Source: an uncultured Coriobacteriaceae bacterium (lineage in GTDB: Bacteria > Actinomycetota > Coriobacteriia > Coriobacteriales > Eggerthellaceae). Taken from it: a stretch of 12,582 nt of DNA. Each line of letters starts with the position of its first letter. Positions within the stretch are counted from its first letter, which is position 1. The stretch covers positions 1 through 12,582 of the forward strand of contig CAMORQ010000025.1 in assembly GCA_946623915.1 (NCBI GenBank), read 5' to 3'. Shown here in pieces: positions 6,584 through 12,582 of this stretch. The translations under genes were made by a program, and so were the position numbers. The notes under the pieces are model-generated. The model had not been told where the DNA came from and made no database searches. It saw nothing but the letters and a program-made list of their open reading frames with translations.

Positions 6584-8311
6584 TTAGCGGTTCCGGCGGC
6601 GGCGGTGCGGCGATGCACCCCCGCCACCGTTCAAGCGGCGCCTCTGGCCCCCGGTACCTCCGGAGGCAGAAGCGCGTGTCGCGCGCGACCGGGTAGCGCC
6701 ACTGCGGGCCCGCCTTTGCGCAACCCGCTGGCGCGCAGCGAACTTTTCGTCCACTTCCCCGCCTTCACGCGCGATGCGAATCTGATGCACCGTCTCGCGC
6801 GTGGTCATTCCCAAACGGGCGCTCGCCTCGGTCGTTGCGGCAGCAGCCGCATAGGTCGGAACGTCTTCCTGCGCCCGGCTGAAGCTAAGCCGCACGCCGA
6901 TGTATTCCAGCCCCAACAGTAAAAACAGGATGGCCATGACGATCACGTAGCTCATCACGGCGCCTTCCAATTCGCTCACACGGATAAGCATGTAGGGAAC
7001 CACGAGCGCGAACACGAACGTCACGAGGTATATCTTGGTCACCGTCGCCTGCCGGCGCATAACGGTGACCACCTGGTAGAGAAAATCGATGCCGCCGGTG
7101 ATGCCGCCAGCAAGCAGCATGAAGTAGGACAGCCTGCGGAACGGCTCGAAGTCCATGCCGTACATGAAGCCCAGTGCGGGAATCCCGATCCAGCGCATGA
7201 CGAAGATTGCGATAACGGTAATCGCCAGAATCGCTCCAAGGGCCGCTGCAATCAGCAGGTCGAAGCGGCCGCGGCGCGCGGGATCGTTCCACGCGTCCGC
7301 CATGCGTGTGAGCAACGGCTTGTAGAGGAACCCGACCACCATAAGTATGGTAGTCGCCGGGAAGTAGAGCGCGTTGAAGTACAGCTGGTTGTCGTAGGTG
7401 AGCACGCCTTCCATCATGAACTTGGGCATGTTGTCGATGAATGCGTACAGGAACAGAGCCGCGAACACCGGCGCACAATGGACGAACAGGCGCACAAGGC
7501 TGTCCAGGCGAAAAGCGCCCGATTTAGGCGTTTCGAGGAGGGCAAGGGGCAGCGTGATGAACACAAGCGTGACTGTAGCCGCCACCGCACACGCAATGGC
7601 AGCGATGCTTAAAGAACCCGTCACCAGCAGGAACAGCGAAAAAACCGCAAGCGCCGTCACCGAGCGTATGGTCTGGCTGATGCCGGCGAGATAGAGCTTG
7701 TCCATCTGCTGCAGGCGCCCTTCGTACACATCGGCGAAGCCGTCGATCATCTTGTAGAAGAACACCGCCATCGTCATGGTCGCCATGCTGGAATCGTAGC
7801 CGCGAAGCGTGCAGAACGCCCATCCTGCAATCAGCATGACCGCACACGTGATCAAGCGGTTCACCTGGTACTCGATAAAGGTATGGTTCTGGTCGCGGTC
7901 GGACACCTGGTAGGTGCGCACGCCGTAGTTGGCGACGATCATGAGCAGCTGGCCCGCTACAAACGCAAGCGAAAGGCGACCGGCCTCTTCGGCCCCCACC
8001 AATTGCGTGACCACCACCGTCAGAATGGGGAACACCATGCCCCATGCCGCGAGCCCCACCGTGTTCCACACGAAGTCACGGCTGGTCTGATGGCTTTCGA
8101 ACTCCTCTTCCGCTTCGCCCATGCCGCCGTCGCCGATGGCGCCGAGCACACGCCCGCCCCAGCGACGCACCGCCCGCTCTATCCACAACGGCTTGCGGAC
8201 CTTGCGGGACTTGCGCATGCGTGGATCGTCGGCAGACACGCCTTCGCGACCGCCGGCACCTTCGCGCCTTGCGCGGAGCCGGTCGAGAAAATCTGTCGCA
8301 AAGTTGGGCAT
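6584..8311 (-). CDS. Flippase-like polysaccharide/lipid exporter with basic tail (MVF/Wzx-like)
   Basis: A 575-residue polytopic membrane protein. The first ~78 residues are hydrophilic and basic (RKSRKVRKPLWIERAVRRW). About a dozen hydrophobic segments follow, from FVWNTVGLAAWGMVFPILTV to VMAILFLLLGLEYIGV, including IDNMPKFMMEG and YFNALYFPATTILMVVGFLY, which resemble Wzx/MVF polysaccharide-biosynthesis flippases. These move undecaprenyl-linked sugars across the membrane; the cargo here is unknown. The last ~100 residues are a low-complexity tail: the final 51 have 16 arginines and no acidic residue, ending in HRRRRNR. The start was set at ATG 8311 because a strong promoter (8319-8346) puts the transcript start at or next to it; the longer frame opens with TTG at 8389, upstream of that promoter. 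It heads a run with the TatD-type gene. No glycosyltransferase is nearby, so function is inferred from topology and motif resemblance. Confidence 0.8.
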   Translation of the reverse strand: MPNFATDFLDRLRARREGAGGREGVSADDPRMRKSRKVRKPLWIERAVRRWGGRVLGAIGDGGMGEAEEEFESHQTSRDFVWNTVGLAAWGMVFPILTVVVTQLVGAEEAGRLSLAFVAGQLLMIVANYGVRTYQVSDRDQNHTFIEYQVNRLITCAVMLIAGWAFCTLRGYDSSMATMTMAVFFYKMIDGFADVYEGRLQQMDKLYLAGISQTIRSVTALAVFSLFLLVTGSLSIAAIACAVAATVTLVFITLPLALLETPKSGAFRLDSLVRLFVHCAPVFAALFLYAFIDNMPKFMMEGVLTYDNQLYFNALYFPATTILMVVGFLYKPLLTRMADAWNDPARRGRFDLLIAAALGAILAITVIAIFVMRWIGIPALGFMYGMDFEPFRRLSYFMLLAGGITGGIDFLYQVVTVMRRQATVTKIYLVTFVFALVVPYMLIRVSELEGAVMSYVIVMAILFLLLGLEYIGVRLSFSRAQEDVPTYAAAAATTEASARLGMTTRETVHQIRIAREGGEVDEKFAARQRVAQRRARSGATRSRATRASASGGTGGQRRRLNGGGGASPHRRRRNR

Positions 8312-8318
8312 GGACAAA

Positions 8319-8346
8319 AGTATATTTCCCGGCGTTGCGTTTTCAA
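8319..8346 (-). promoter_or_regulatory. Strong promoter, probably leaderless, for the flippase gene
   Basis: On the minus strand TTGAAA (8346-8341) and TATACT (8324-8319) are separated by 16 bp, a close match to the housekeeping sigma consensus. Counting from the -10, transcription should begin at about 8312-8311, where the ATG begins. No ribosome site lies between the -10 and the ATG. Confidence 0.6.
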
Positions 8347-8612
8347 GGACGGCCCTGTGCGCGACACAAAGTTTGCGTGTACGGGGCAATCTGCAAAGTC
8401 ATCGCGTGGCGTCGGGCGCACAAGCGCAATCCAGCGCGGACAGGCGGTTGGAAGACCTTAGCACCACTTTGCCCATGGACGTGGTATGCAAAACGGTGGA
8501 TAGCGACGACCAGTTTTCCCCACCAATGAAAACGGACTTGAAGCCGACCTGCCCGTTTACGAAAAATGACGGAAAACCGACCTGTGGAATACGTTCCTCA
8601 AATTAACAAAAA
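8347..8612. other. Intergenic stretch between flippase and nrdD control regions
   Basis: I see no gene in this stretch. It contains a direct repeat CCGACCTG at 8544-8551 and 8577-8584 (33 bp apart) and an inverted repeat AAACGG (8530-8535)/CCGTTT (8553-8558) around the first copy. These could be regulator sites, but no known operator is matched. Confidence 0.35.
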
Positions 8613-8628
8613 CCACAACATGTTGTGT
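8613..8628 (+). promoter_or_regulatory. NrdR box 1 upstream of nrdD
   Basis: This 16-mer contains an exact 14-bp palindrome, CACAACATGTTGTG. It matches the NrdR consensus ACACWATATATWGTGT at 13 of 16 positions; the two central mismatches are symmetric. NrdR is the ATP/dATP-sensing repressor of ribonucleotide reductase genes, and the site lies upstream of nrdD. Confidence 0.75.
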
Positions 8629-8644
8629 TTGTTGGTTCTGTGAA

Positions 8645-8660
8645 GTGCTATATGTACCTA
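8645..8660 (+). promoter_or_regulatory. Weaker NrdR box 2 overlapping an extended -10
   Basis: This 16-mer starts exactly 32 nt after box 1, the three-helical-turn spacing known for paired NrdR boxes. Its core CTATATGTA matches the left half and centre of the consensus, 8 of 16 positions overall. It overlaps TGCTATATG (8646-8654), an extended -10, so NrdR bound here would cover the promoter. The leader to the nrdD ATG would be about 100 nt and includes a small hairpin (GCAAA 8711-8715 with TTTGC 8720-8724). Confidence 0.5.
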
Positions 8661-8760
8661 TTCATAAGCACGGGAAAACTGCTACTTTAGCTAGCACACC
8701 CATAACAGCGGCAAACGCATTTGCAAACGTAAGAAAAATGTAAGAAGAACGGAGAAAGCC

Positions 8761-10974
8761 ATGAAGGTTATTAAACGCAACGGCTCAGAAGTCGAATTCA
8801 ACGTCACGAAAATCGTCAACGCCATCAGCCAAGCAAACGCAGAAGTCGCTGCCGAAAACCAGCTTTCGCAAGCGCAAATCCTTACCGCAGCCAACAACGT
8901 GACTGTCGAATGCGAAGCCTGCGGGCACGCTCCTGCCGTCGAAGAGATCCAGGACATGGTCGAAGACCAAATCATGGCGCTCGGCGCGTTCGAAGTTGCC
9001 CGTAAATACATCATCTACCGTTACGTGCAAAACCTCAAGCGCCAGTCCAACACCACCGACGAGAAGATCCTCTCGCTCATCGAGTGCAACAACGAAGAAG
9101 CCAAGCAGGAAAACTCCAACAAGAACCCCGTGGTCAACTCCGTGCAGCGCGACTACATGGCCGGCGAAGTGTCTCGCGACATCACCATGCGTCTGCTGCT
9201 TCCGCAGGACGTGGCCGATGCCCATGAACAAGGCATCATCCACTTCCACGACACCGACTACTACCTGCAGCACATGCACAACTGCGACCTGGTCAACCTG
9301 GAAGACATGCTGCAAAACGGCACGGTCATCTCCGGTACCTACATCGACAAGCCGCATAGCTTCTCGACCGCCTGCAACATCGCCACGCAAATCATCGCCC
9401 AGGTTGCCAGCTGCCAGTACGGCGGACAGTCCATCACGCTCGCACACCTCGCACCGTTCGTCGACGTGTCGCGTCAGAAGATCCGCCGCCAGGTCACCGA
9501 AGAAATGAACGCCTTCGGCATCGAGCCTTCCAGCGAAGCACTCGAGAAGGTCGTCGAAGAGCGCGTTCGCGACGAAATCAAGCGCGGCGTGCAGACCATC
9601 CAGTACCAGGTGGTAACCCTCATGACCACCAACGGTCAGGCGCCGTTCATCACGGTTTCCATGTACCTGAACGAGGCAAAGAACGAGCAGGAAAAGCACG
9701 ACCTCGCCATGATCATCGAAGAGATGCTCATCCAGCGCTACGAAGGCGTCAAGAACGAAGAAGGCGTCTGGATCACGCCGGCCTTCCCCAAGCTCATCTA
9801 CACGCTCGAAGAAGACAACGTGGCTGAAGGCACGCCGTATTGGTACCTGACCAAGCTGGCCGCAAAGTGCACGGCCAAGCGCATGGTGCCCGACTACATC
9901 TCCGAGAAGAAGATGCTCGAGTACAAGATCAACGGCAACGGCGACGGCGACTGCTACACCTGCATGGGCTGCCGCAGCTTCCTCACGCCCGACCGGTCCG
10001 GCAACGGATACGACAACATCGCCAACGCGGGCAACTACGAGCCCGGCAAACCCAAGTACTGGGGCCGCTTCAACCAGGGCGTGGTCACGCTGAACCTGGT
10101 GGACGTGGCGCTTTCCTCCGAAGGCAATGTGGACAAGTTCTGGGAGATCATGGAAGAGCGCCTGGATCTGTGCTATCGCGCCCTGCTCTGCCGCCACGAG
10201 CGCCTGAAGGGCACCCTGTCCGACGCCGCCCCCATCCTGTGGCAGCATGGCGCCCTCGCTCGCCTCGAGAAGGGCGAAAAAATCGACAAGCTGCTCTTCG
10301 GCGGCTACTCCACCATCTCGCTGGGCTACGCCGGCCTCTACGAATGCGTGAAGTACATGACGGGCCATTCGCACACCGACGCCGAAGCCACCCCGTTCGC
10401 ACTGGAAATCATGCAGCACCTCAACGACGCATGCGCTGGCTGGAAGGCGAAGCACAACATCGACTTCAGCCTCTATGGCACGCCGCTCGAGTCGACCACC
10501 TACAAGTTCGCTAAGTGCCTGCAGCGCCGTTTCGGCGTGATCGAGGGCATCACGGACAAGGGCTATATCACCAACAGCTACCATGTGCATGTCTCCGAGG
10601 AAATCGACGCCTTCAAGAAGCTCGAATTCGAAGCGAAGTTCCAGAAGCTGTCCCCCGGTGGCGCCATTTCTTACGTGGAAGTGCCCGACATGCAGGACAA
10701 CATCGAAGCCGTTTTGTCGCTGATGCAATTCATCTACGACAACATCATGTACGCGGAGCTGAACACCAAATCCGACTACTGCCAGGTCTGCGGGTTCGAC
10801 GGGGAAATCCAGGTCGTCGAAGACGATGGCAAGCTGGTGTGGGAGTGCCCGAAGTGCCACAACCGCGACCAGTCGAAGATGAACGTGGCGCGGCGCACCT
10901 GCGGCTATATCGGCACGCAGTTCTGGAACCAGGGACGCACCGAGGAAATTAGGGATCGCGTGCTGCACTTGTAG
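8761..10974 (+). CDS. nrdD: Anaerobic ribonucleoside-triphosphate reductase (class III)
   Basis: Cytoplasmic glycyl-radical enzyme that reduces ribonucleoside triphosphates to deoxyribonucleotides without oxygen, using formate as reductant in studied members. Length is 737 aa against 712 in E. coli. Residues ~1-95 form an ATP-cone (MKVIKRNGSEVEFN... KYIIYRYVQNL) for dATP/ATP allosteric control. Cys175 (MHNCDLVNL) aligns with the E. coli catalytic thiyl cysteine. The finger loop CMGCRSF holds Cys401/404. Near the C-terminus Cys674/677 and Cys696/699 form the zinc site, and RRTCGYIG carries the radical glycine, Gly715. All key residues are present. GGAGA 6 nt before the ATG is a good ribosome site. 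NrdR-type boxes lie upstream. The activase gene nrdG follows after a 318-bp structured gap. Confidence 0.98.
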   Translation: MKVIKRNGSEVEFNVTKIVNAISQANAEVAAENQLSQAQILTAANNVTVECEACGHAPAVEEIQDMVEDQIMALGAFEVARKYIIYRYVQNLKRQSNTTDEKILSLIECNNEEAKQENSNKNPVVNSVQRDYMAGEVSRDITMRLLLPQDVADAHEQGIIHFHDTDYYLQHMHNCDLVNLEDMLQNGTVISGTYIDKPHSFSTACNIATQIIAQVASCQYGGQSITLAHLAPFVDVSRQKIRRQVTEEMNAFGIEPSSEALEKVVEERVRDEIKRGVQTIQYQVVTLMTTNGQAPFITVSMYLNEAKNEQEKHDLAMIIEEMLIQRYEGVKNEEGVWITPAFPKLIYTLEEDNVAEGTPYWYLTKLAAKCTAKRMVPDYISEKKMLEYKINGNGDGDCYTCMGCRSFLTPDRSGNGYDNIANAGNYEPGKPKYWGRFNQGVVTLNLVDVALSSEGNVDKFWEIMEERLDLCYRALLCRHERLKGTLSDAAPILWQHGALARLEKGEKIDKLLFGGYSTISLGYAGLYECVKYMTGHSHTDAEATPFALEIMQHLNDACAGWKAKHNIDFSLYGTPLESTTYKFAKCLQRRFGVIEGITDKGYITNSYHVHVSEEIDAFKKLEFEAKFQKLSPGGAISYVEVPDMQDNIEAVLSLMQFIYDNIMYAELNTKSDYCQVCGFDGEIQVVEDDGKLVWECPKCHNRDQSKMNVARRTCGYIGTQFWNQGRTEEIRDRVLHL

Positions 10975-10984
10975 CCAACCTACC

Positions 10985-11017
10985 GGCGGCGCGGAGGTGA
11001 ACCGAGGCTGCAAGCGT
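10985..11017 (+). repeat. Left arm of 33-bp inverted repeat
   Basis: This arm pairs with 11150-11182. The outer 29 bp (10985-11013 with 11154-11182) are perfect; one mismatch and three more pairs follow inward. The arms enclose 132 nt. The arm begins 10 nt after the nrdD stop. A CCTA tetranucleotide lies just outside each arm (10979-10982 and 11187-11190), a possible target duplication. Confidence 0.8.
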
Positions 11018-11028
11018 TCCGCGCCGCC
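11018..11028 (+). repeat. Competing pairing segment (direct repeat of right-arm end)
   Basis: TCCGCGCCGCC here is identical to 11172-11182 in the right arm. Both are exact complements of 10985-10995, so the left arm end can form either a local 11-bp stem with a 22-nt loop or the long-range stem. Confidence 0.6.
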
Positions 11029-11059
11029 CCGAATCGCGCTCGGGAGCATGACGATGGGT

Positions 11060-11081
11060 GGGATAAGCAGCGCCTTATCCC
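11060..11081 (+). repeat. Perfect 8-bp hairpin inside the element
   Basis: GGGATAAG (11060-11067) and CTTATCCC (11074-11081) enclose a 6-nt loop, CAGCGC. No T-run follows, so a classical terminator is unlikely. Confidence 0.6.
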
Positions 11082-11149
11082 CGTACACTCGGCCCATGAA
11101 TTGGACTAGCCATGCTCTTAAAGGCGCGATTCTCTTATGGCGGTGCTCC

Positions 11150-11182
11150 ACGATTGCAGCCTCGGTTCACCTCCGCGCCGCC
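11150..11182 (+). repeat. Right arm of 33-bp inverted repeat
   Basis: Reverse complement of 10985-11017 with one mismatch (position 11153). It ends 110 nt before the nrdG start and runs into GCCCGGGC (11180-11187). Confidence 0.8.
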
Positions 11183-11292
11183 CGGGCCTAGACCTCGCCG
11201 TATTCACCCAGAACCTACGGACTCGAAGGCGAGACACGGTTCCGGCGAGACGTACCGATGCATCCGCGATGCTGAAAGACGAAGGAAGCCCT

Positions 11293-11874
11293 ATGAATTA
11301 CGGGAACATCAAGTATTCCGATATCGCCAATGGTGTGGGGGTGCGCACTACCTTGTTCGTGTCGGGGTGCACGCACGCCTGTCCAGGGTGCTTCCAGCCA
11401 GAAACGTGGGCGTTTTCCTATGGGGAAGAATTCACGCCCGAGGTGGAAGACGAAATCATCGAGAGCCTGCGTCCTTCGTGGATCGCCGGCCTGACCGTGC
11501 TCGGGGGCGAACCGATGGAACCCGCCAACCAGGAAGCGCTCGCACCGTTTCTTAAGCGTGTGAAAGAAGAGCTGCCGAACAAAACCATCTGGGTCTACAC
11601 GGGCGACGCATACGAGGATCTGGTGCTCGGCGGCCCTAGATGCACCATCGACACGGCGGATTTGCTGTCATGCGTGGACGTGCTGGTGGACGGCCCCTTT
11701 GTCGAAGCCGAGAAGGACGTTTCGCTACGCTTCCGTGGATCGGCCAATCAGCGCATCATCGACATGCCGGCCACGCTGGCCACCGGCACGGTGCAGCTAT
11801 GGAGCGACGACCCGGCGTTTTGTCGCAACGCCGTTCGGCCAAACGGCGGACAACCCGACGTTGCAAGCGGCTGA
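11293..11874 (+). CDS. nrdG: Anaerobic ribonucleotide reductase activating enzyme (radical SAM)
   Basis: Cytoplasmic radical-SAM activase that installs the glycyl radical on NrdD by cleaving S-adenosylmethionine at a [4Fe-4S] cluster. The cluster motif CTHACPGC (Cys26, Cys30, Cys33) and the SAM-contacting GGEPM are clear. The start MNYGNIKYSDIANGVGVR is typical; VRTTLFVSGCTHACPGCF and IWVYTG follow. Length is 193 aa, longer than the ~154 of E. coli, with the extra residues at the C-terminus (after LWSDDPAF) and no recognised domain there. The ATG at 11293 was chosen because GAAGGAAG lies just upstream; the frame is open back to 11137 but that stretch covers the intergenic repeat arm. The gene follows nrdD on the same strand and converges with feoB, 62 nt from its stop. 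Whether it shares the nrdD transcript or depends on the structured gap is open. Confidence 0.96.
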   Translation: MNYGNIKYSDIANGVGVRTTLFVSGCTHACPGCFQPETWAFSYGEEFTPEVEDEIIESLRPSWIAGLTVLGGEPMEPANQEALAPFLKRVKEELPNKTIWVYTGDAYEDLVLGGPRCTIDTADLLSCVDVLVDGPFVEAEKDVSLRFRGSANQRIIDMPATLATGTVQLWSDDPAFCRNAVRPNGGQPDVASG

Positions 11875-11936
11875 TACTTCGACCACCTGCACAATTCCAT
11901 GCGCAGCAGCCTTTTGCTATCGGTCCTGATGGCACC

Positions 11937-12582
11937 TCATATAATCGCAGAAGCGATCAAGTAGACGCCAAACGCCACCACCCAGGCGATCGCGCATTGC
12001 AGCGCCACGATGCTACCAGCCCACTTCCAACCCAACTCGCGCTTGACGGCAGCGATGGCGGCAACGCAGGGCGTGTAGAGCAGGCAGAACACCAGAAAAC
12101 TCAGCGCGGCCGCCGGTGACAAGGCGGAAACCAAGGCGCCTGTCCCGTTGAACAGCACACCAAGCGTGGACACCACCACTTCCTTTGCCATGAACCCCGT
12201 AATAAGCGCCACGGCGAAGCGCCAATCACCGAAACCAAGCGGCGCGAACACGGGGGCGATTCCGCCCGCAATAAGCGCCAGGATGCTATCCGCCGTGTTT
12301 TCTTCCCCCACAAAGGCGAGCTGCGGGCTGAACGATTGGAGAAACCACACGACAATGGTGGCCACGAAGATAACCGTGAACGCCCGCGTGATGAAATCTT
12401 TCGACTTGTCCCACACCAAGCGTCCCACGCTTACGGCGGAAGGCATGCGGTAGTTCGGAAGCTCCATAACGAAGGGCACCGCTTCTCCGGAAAAAGCCGT
12501 CTTGTGCGACACGAGCCCCACGACTACCGCCATCAGGATTCCCAACAGATAGAGGCCGACCATAATCCAGCCCGCATGCCCG
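11937..12582 (-). CDS. feoB: Ferrous iron transporter FeoB, C-terminal part
   Basis: The frame is open to the right edge, so the N-terminal GTPase domain and first membrane segments lie outside the window; about 214 residues are visible. FeoB is the inner-membrane Fe(II) permease used mainly by anaerobes. Seen motifs: AGWIMVGLYLLGI at the edge, MELPNYRMPS, the membrane segments around FVATIVVWFLQSF, GFMAKEVVVSTLGVLF, and YTPCVAAIAAVKRELGWKWA, all typical of the FeoB C-terminal half, including the conserved cysteine of the YTPC segment. The apparent ATG at 12563 is internal, because family sequence continues upstream of it. No FeoA or FeoC is visible. The gene converges with nrdG. Confidence 0.96.
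   Translation of the reverse strand, partial: GHAGWIMVGLYLLGILMAVVVGLVSHKTAFSGEAVPFVMELPNYRMPSAVSVGRLVWDKSKDFITRAFTVIFVATIVVWFLQSFSPQLAFVGEENTADSILALIAGGIAPVFAPLGFGDWRFAVALITGFMAKEVVVSTLGVLFNGTGALVSALSPAAALSFLVFCLLYTPCVAAIAAVKRELGWKWAGSIVALQCAIAWVVAFGVYLIASAII

Larger units (their letters stand above)
10975..11292 (+). other. Structured nrdD-nrdG intergenic region
   Basis: This 318-bp gap has no convincing coding sequence but is dense in symmetry. A 198-bp element (10985-11182) is bounded by 33-bp inverted repeats. Inside it are a local 11-bp stem, a 5-bp stem (CCCGA 11028-11032 / TCGGG 11040-11044) and a perfect 8-bp hairpin (11060-11081). After it, CTCGCC (11194-11199) can pair with GGCGAG at 11228-11233 or 11244-11249. 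I matched it to no known RNA family. No clear promoter for nrdG was found. Confidence 0.6.

Noticed and set aside
8400..8590. Possible cobalamin riboswitch before nrdD (fragments resembling the CCACT and GACCTGCC boxes)
   Set aside because: Order and spacing fit only loosely and the conserved core and pairing are missing. It also lies upstream of the likely promoter. An Infernal search with RF00174 would settle it.
8738..8743. ATG-TAA start-stop mini-frame before nrdD
   Set aside because: No ribosome site precedes it and such hexamers are frequent by chance.
8785..11151. A 788-codon open frame on the minus strand across nrdD
   Set aside because: It is antisense to a clear nrdD and its translation is low-complexity, rich in Val, Ala, Asp and His, as expected from GC-biased third positions. 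No ribosome site or family resemblance.
11080..11182. Possible tRNA or SRP RNA in the nrdD-nrdG gap
   Set aside because: No cloverleaf or T-loop consensus on either strand, and the SRP GGAAG/AGCAGCC apical motif is absent.
11829..11848. 7-bp hairpin near the end of nrdG as a terminator
   Set aside because: It is inside the coding sequence about 26 nt before the stop and no U-run follows.

Overview
The window is about 12.6 kb of GC-rich, gene-dense bacterial DNA. The oxygen-sensitive ribonucleotide reductase pair NrdD/NrdG, ferrous-iron uptake (FeoB), duplicated CstA carriers, a polysaccharide-type flippase, AGGAGG-type ribosome sites and at least one apparently leaderless promoter fit an anaerobic high-GC actinobacterium, for example gut Coriobacteriia/Eggerthellaceae. 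This assignment is inferred from gene content and codon style. No marker gene is present to prove it.

Layout, left to right. (1) Positions 1-675 (+): the 3' end of a family 3 glycoside hydrolase whose catalytic barrel is the last domain, so it is the domain-inverted type. (2) Positions 761-5143 (-): a 178-aa protein of unknown function followed by two closely related CstA-family transporters in tandem. A perfect 13-bp hairpin lies between the two cstA genes. (3) Positions 5408-8311 (-): a probable operon of a flippase-like membrane protein, a TatD-family metal-dependent hydrolase starting 3 nt after the flippase stop, and a 108-aa protein with faint resemblance to HesB/IscA-like families. The flippase promoter places the transcription start at or next to the ATG. 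(4) Positions 8761-11874 (+): nrdD and nrdG, the class III anaerobic ribonucleotide reductase and its radical-SAM activase. Upstream of nrdD is a strong NrdR-box candidate, with a weaker second box exactly 32 nt away over an extended -10. (5) Positions 11937-12582 (-): the C-terminal part of FeoB, running off the right edge.

Most of the window is recognisable core metabolism and transport. No CRISPR array, toxin-antitoxin pair, phage gene or insertion sequence was found. The most unusual DNA is the 318-bp gap between nrdD and nrdG. It holds a 198-bp element bounded by 33-bp near-perfect inverted repeats, inside which one arm can pair with either of two partners, plus an internal perfect 8-bp hairpin. 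It may be a mobile palindromic element, an RNA switch controlling nrdG, or both. Second-tier points are the NrdR operator pair, the leaderless flippase promoter, the arginine-rich flippase tail, and the unknown gene that heads the cstA cluster.
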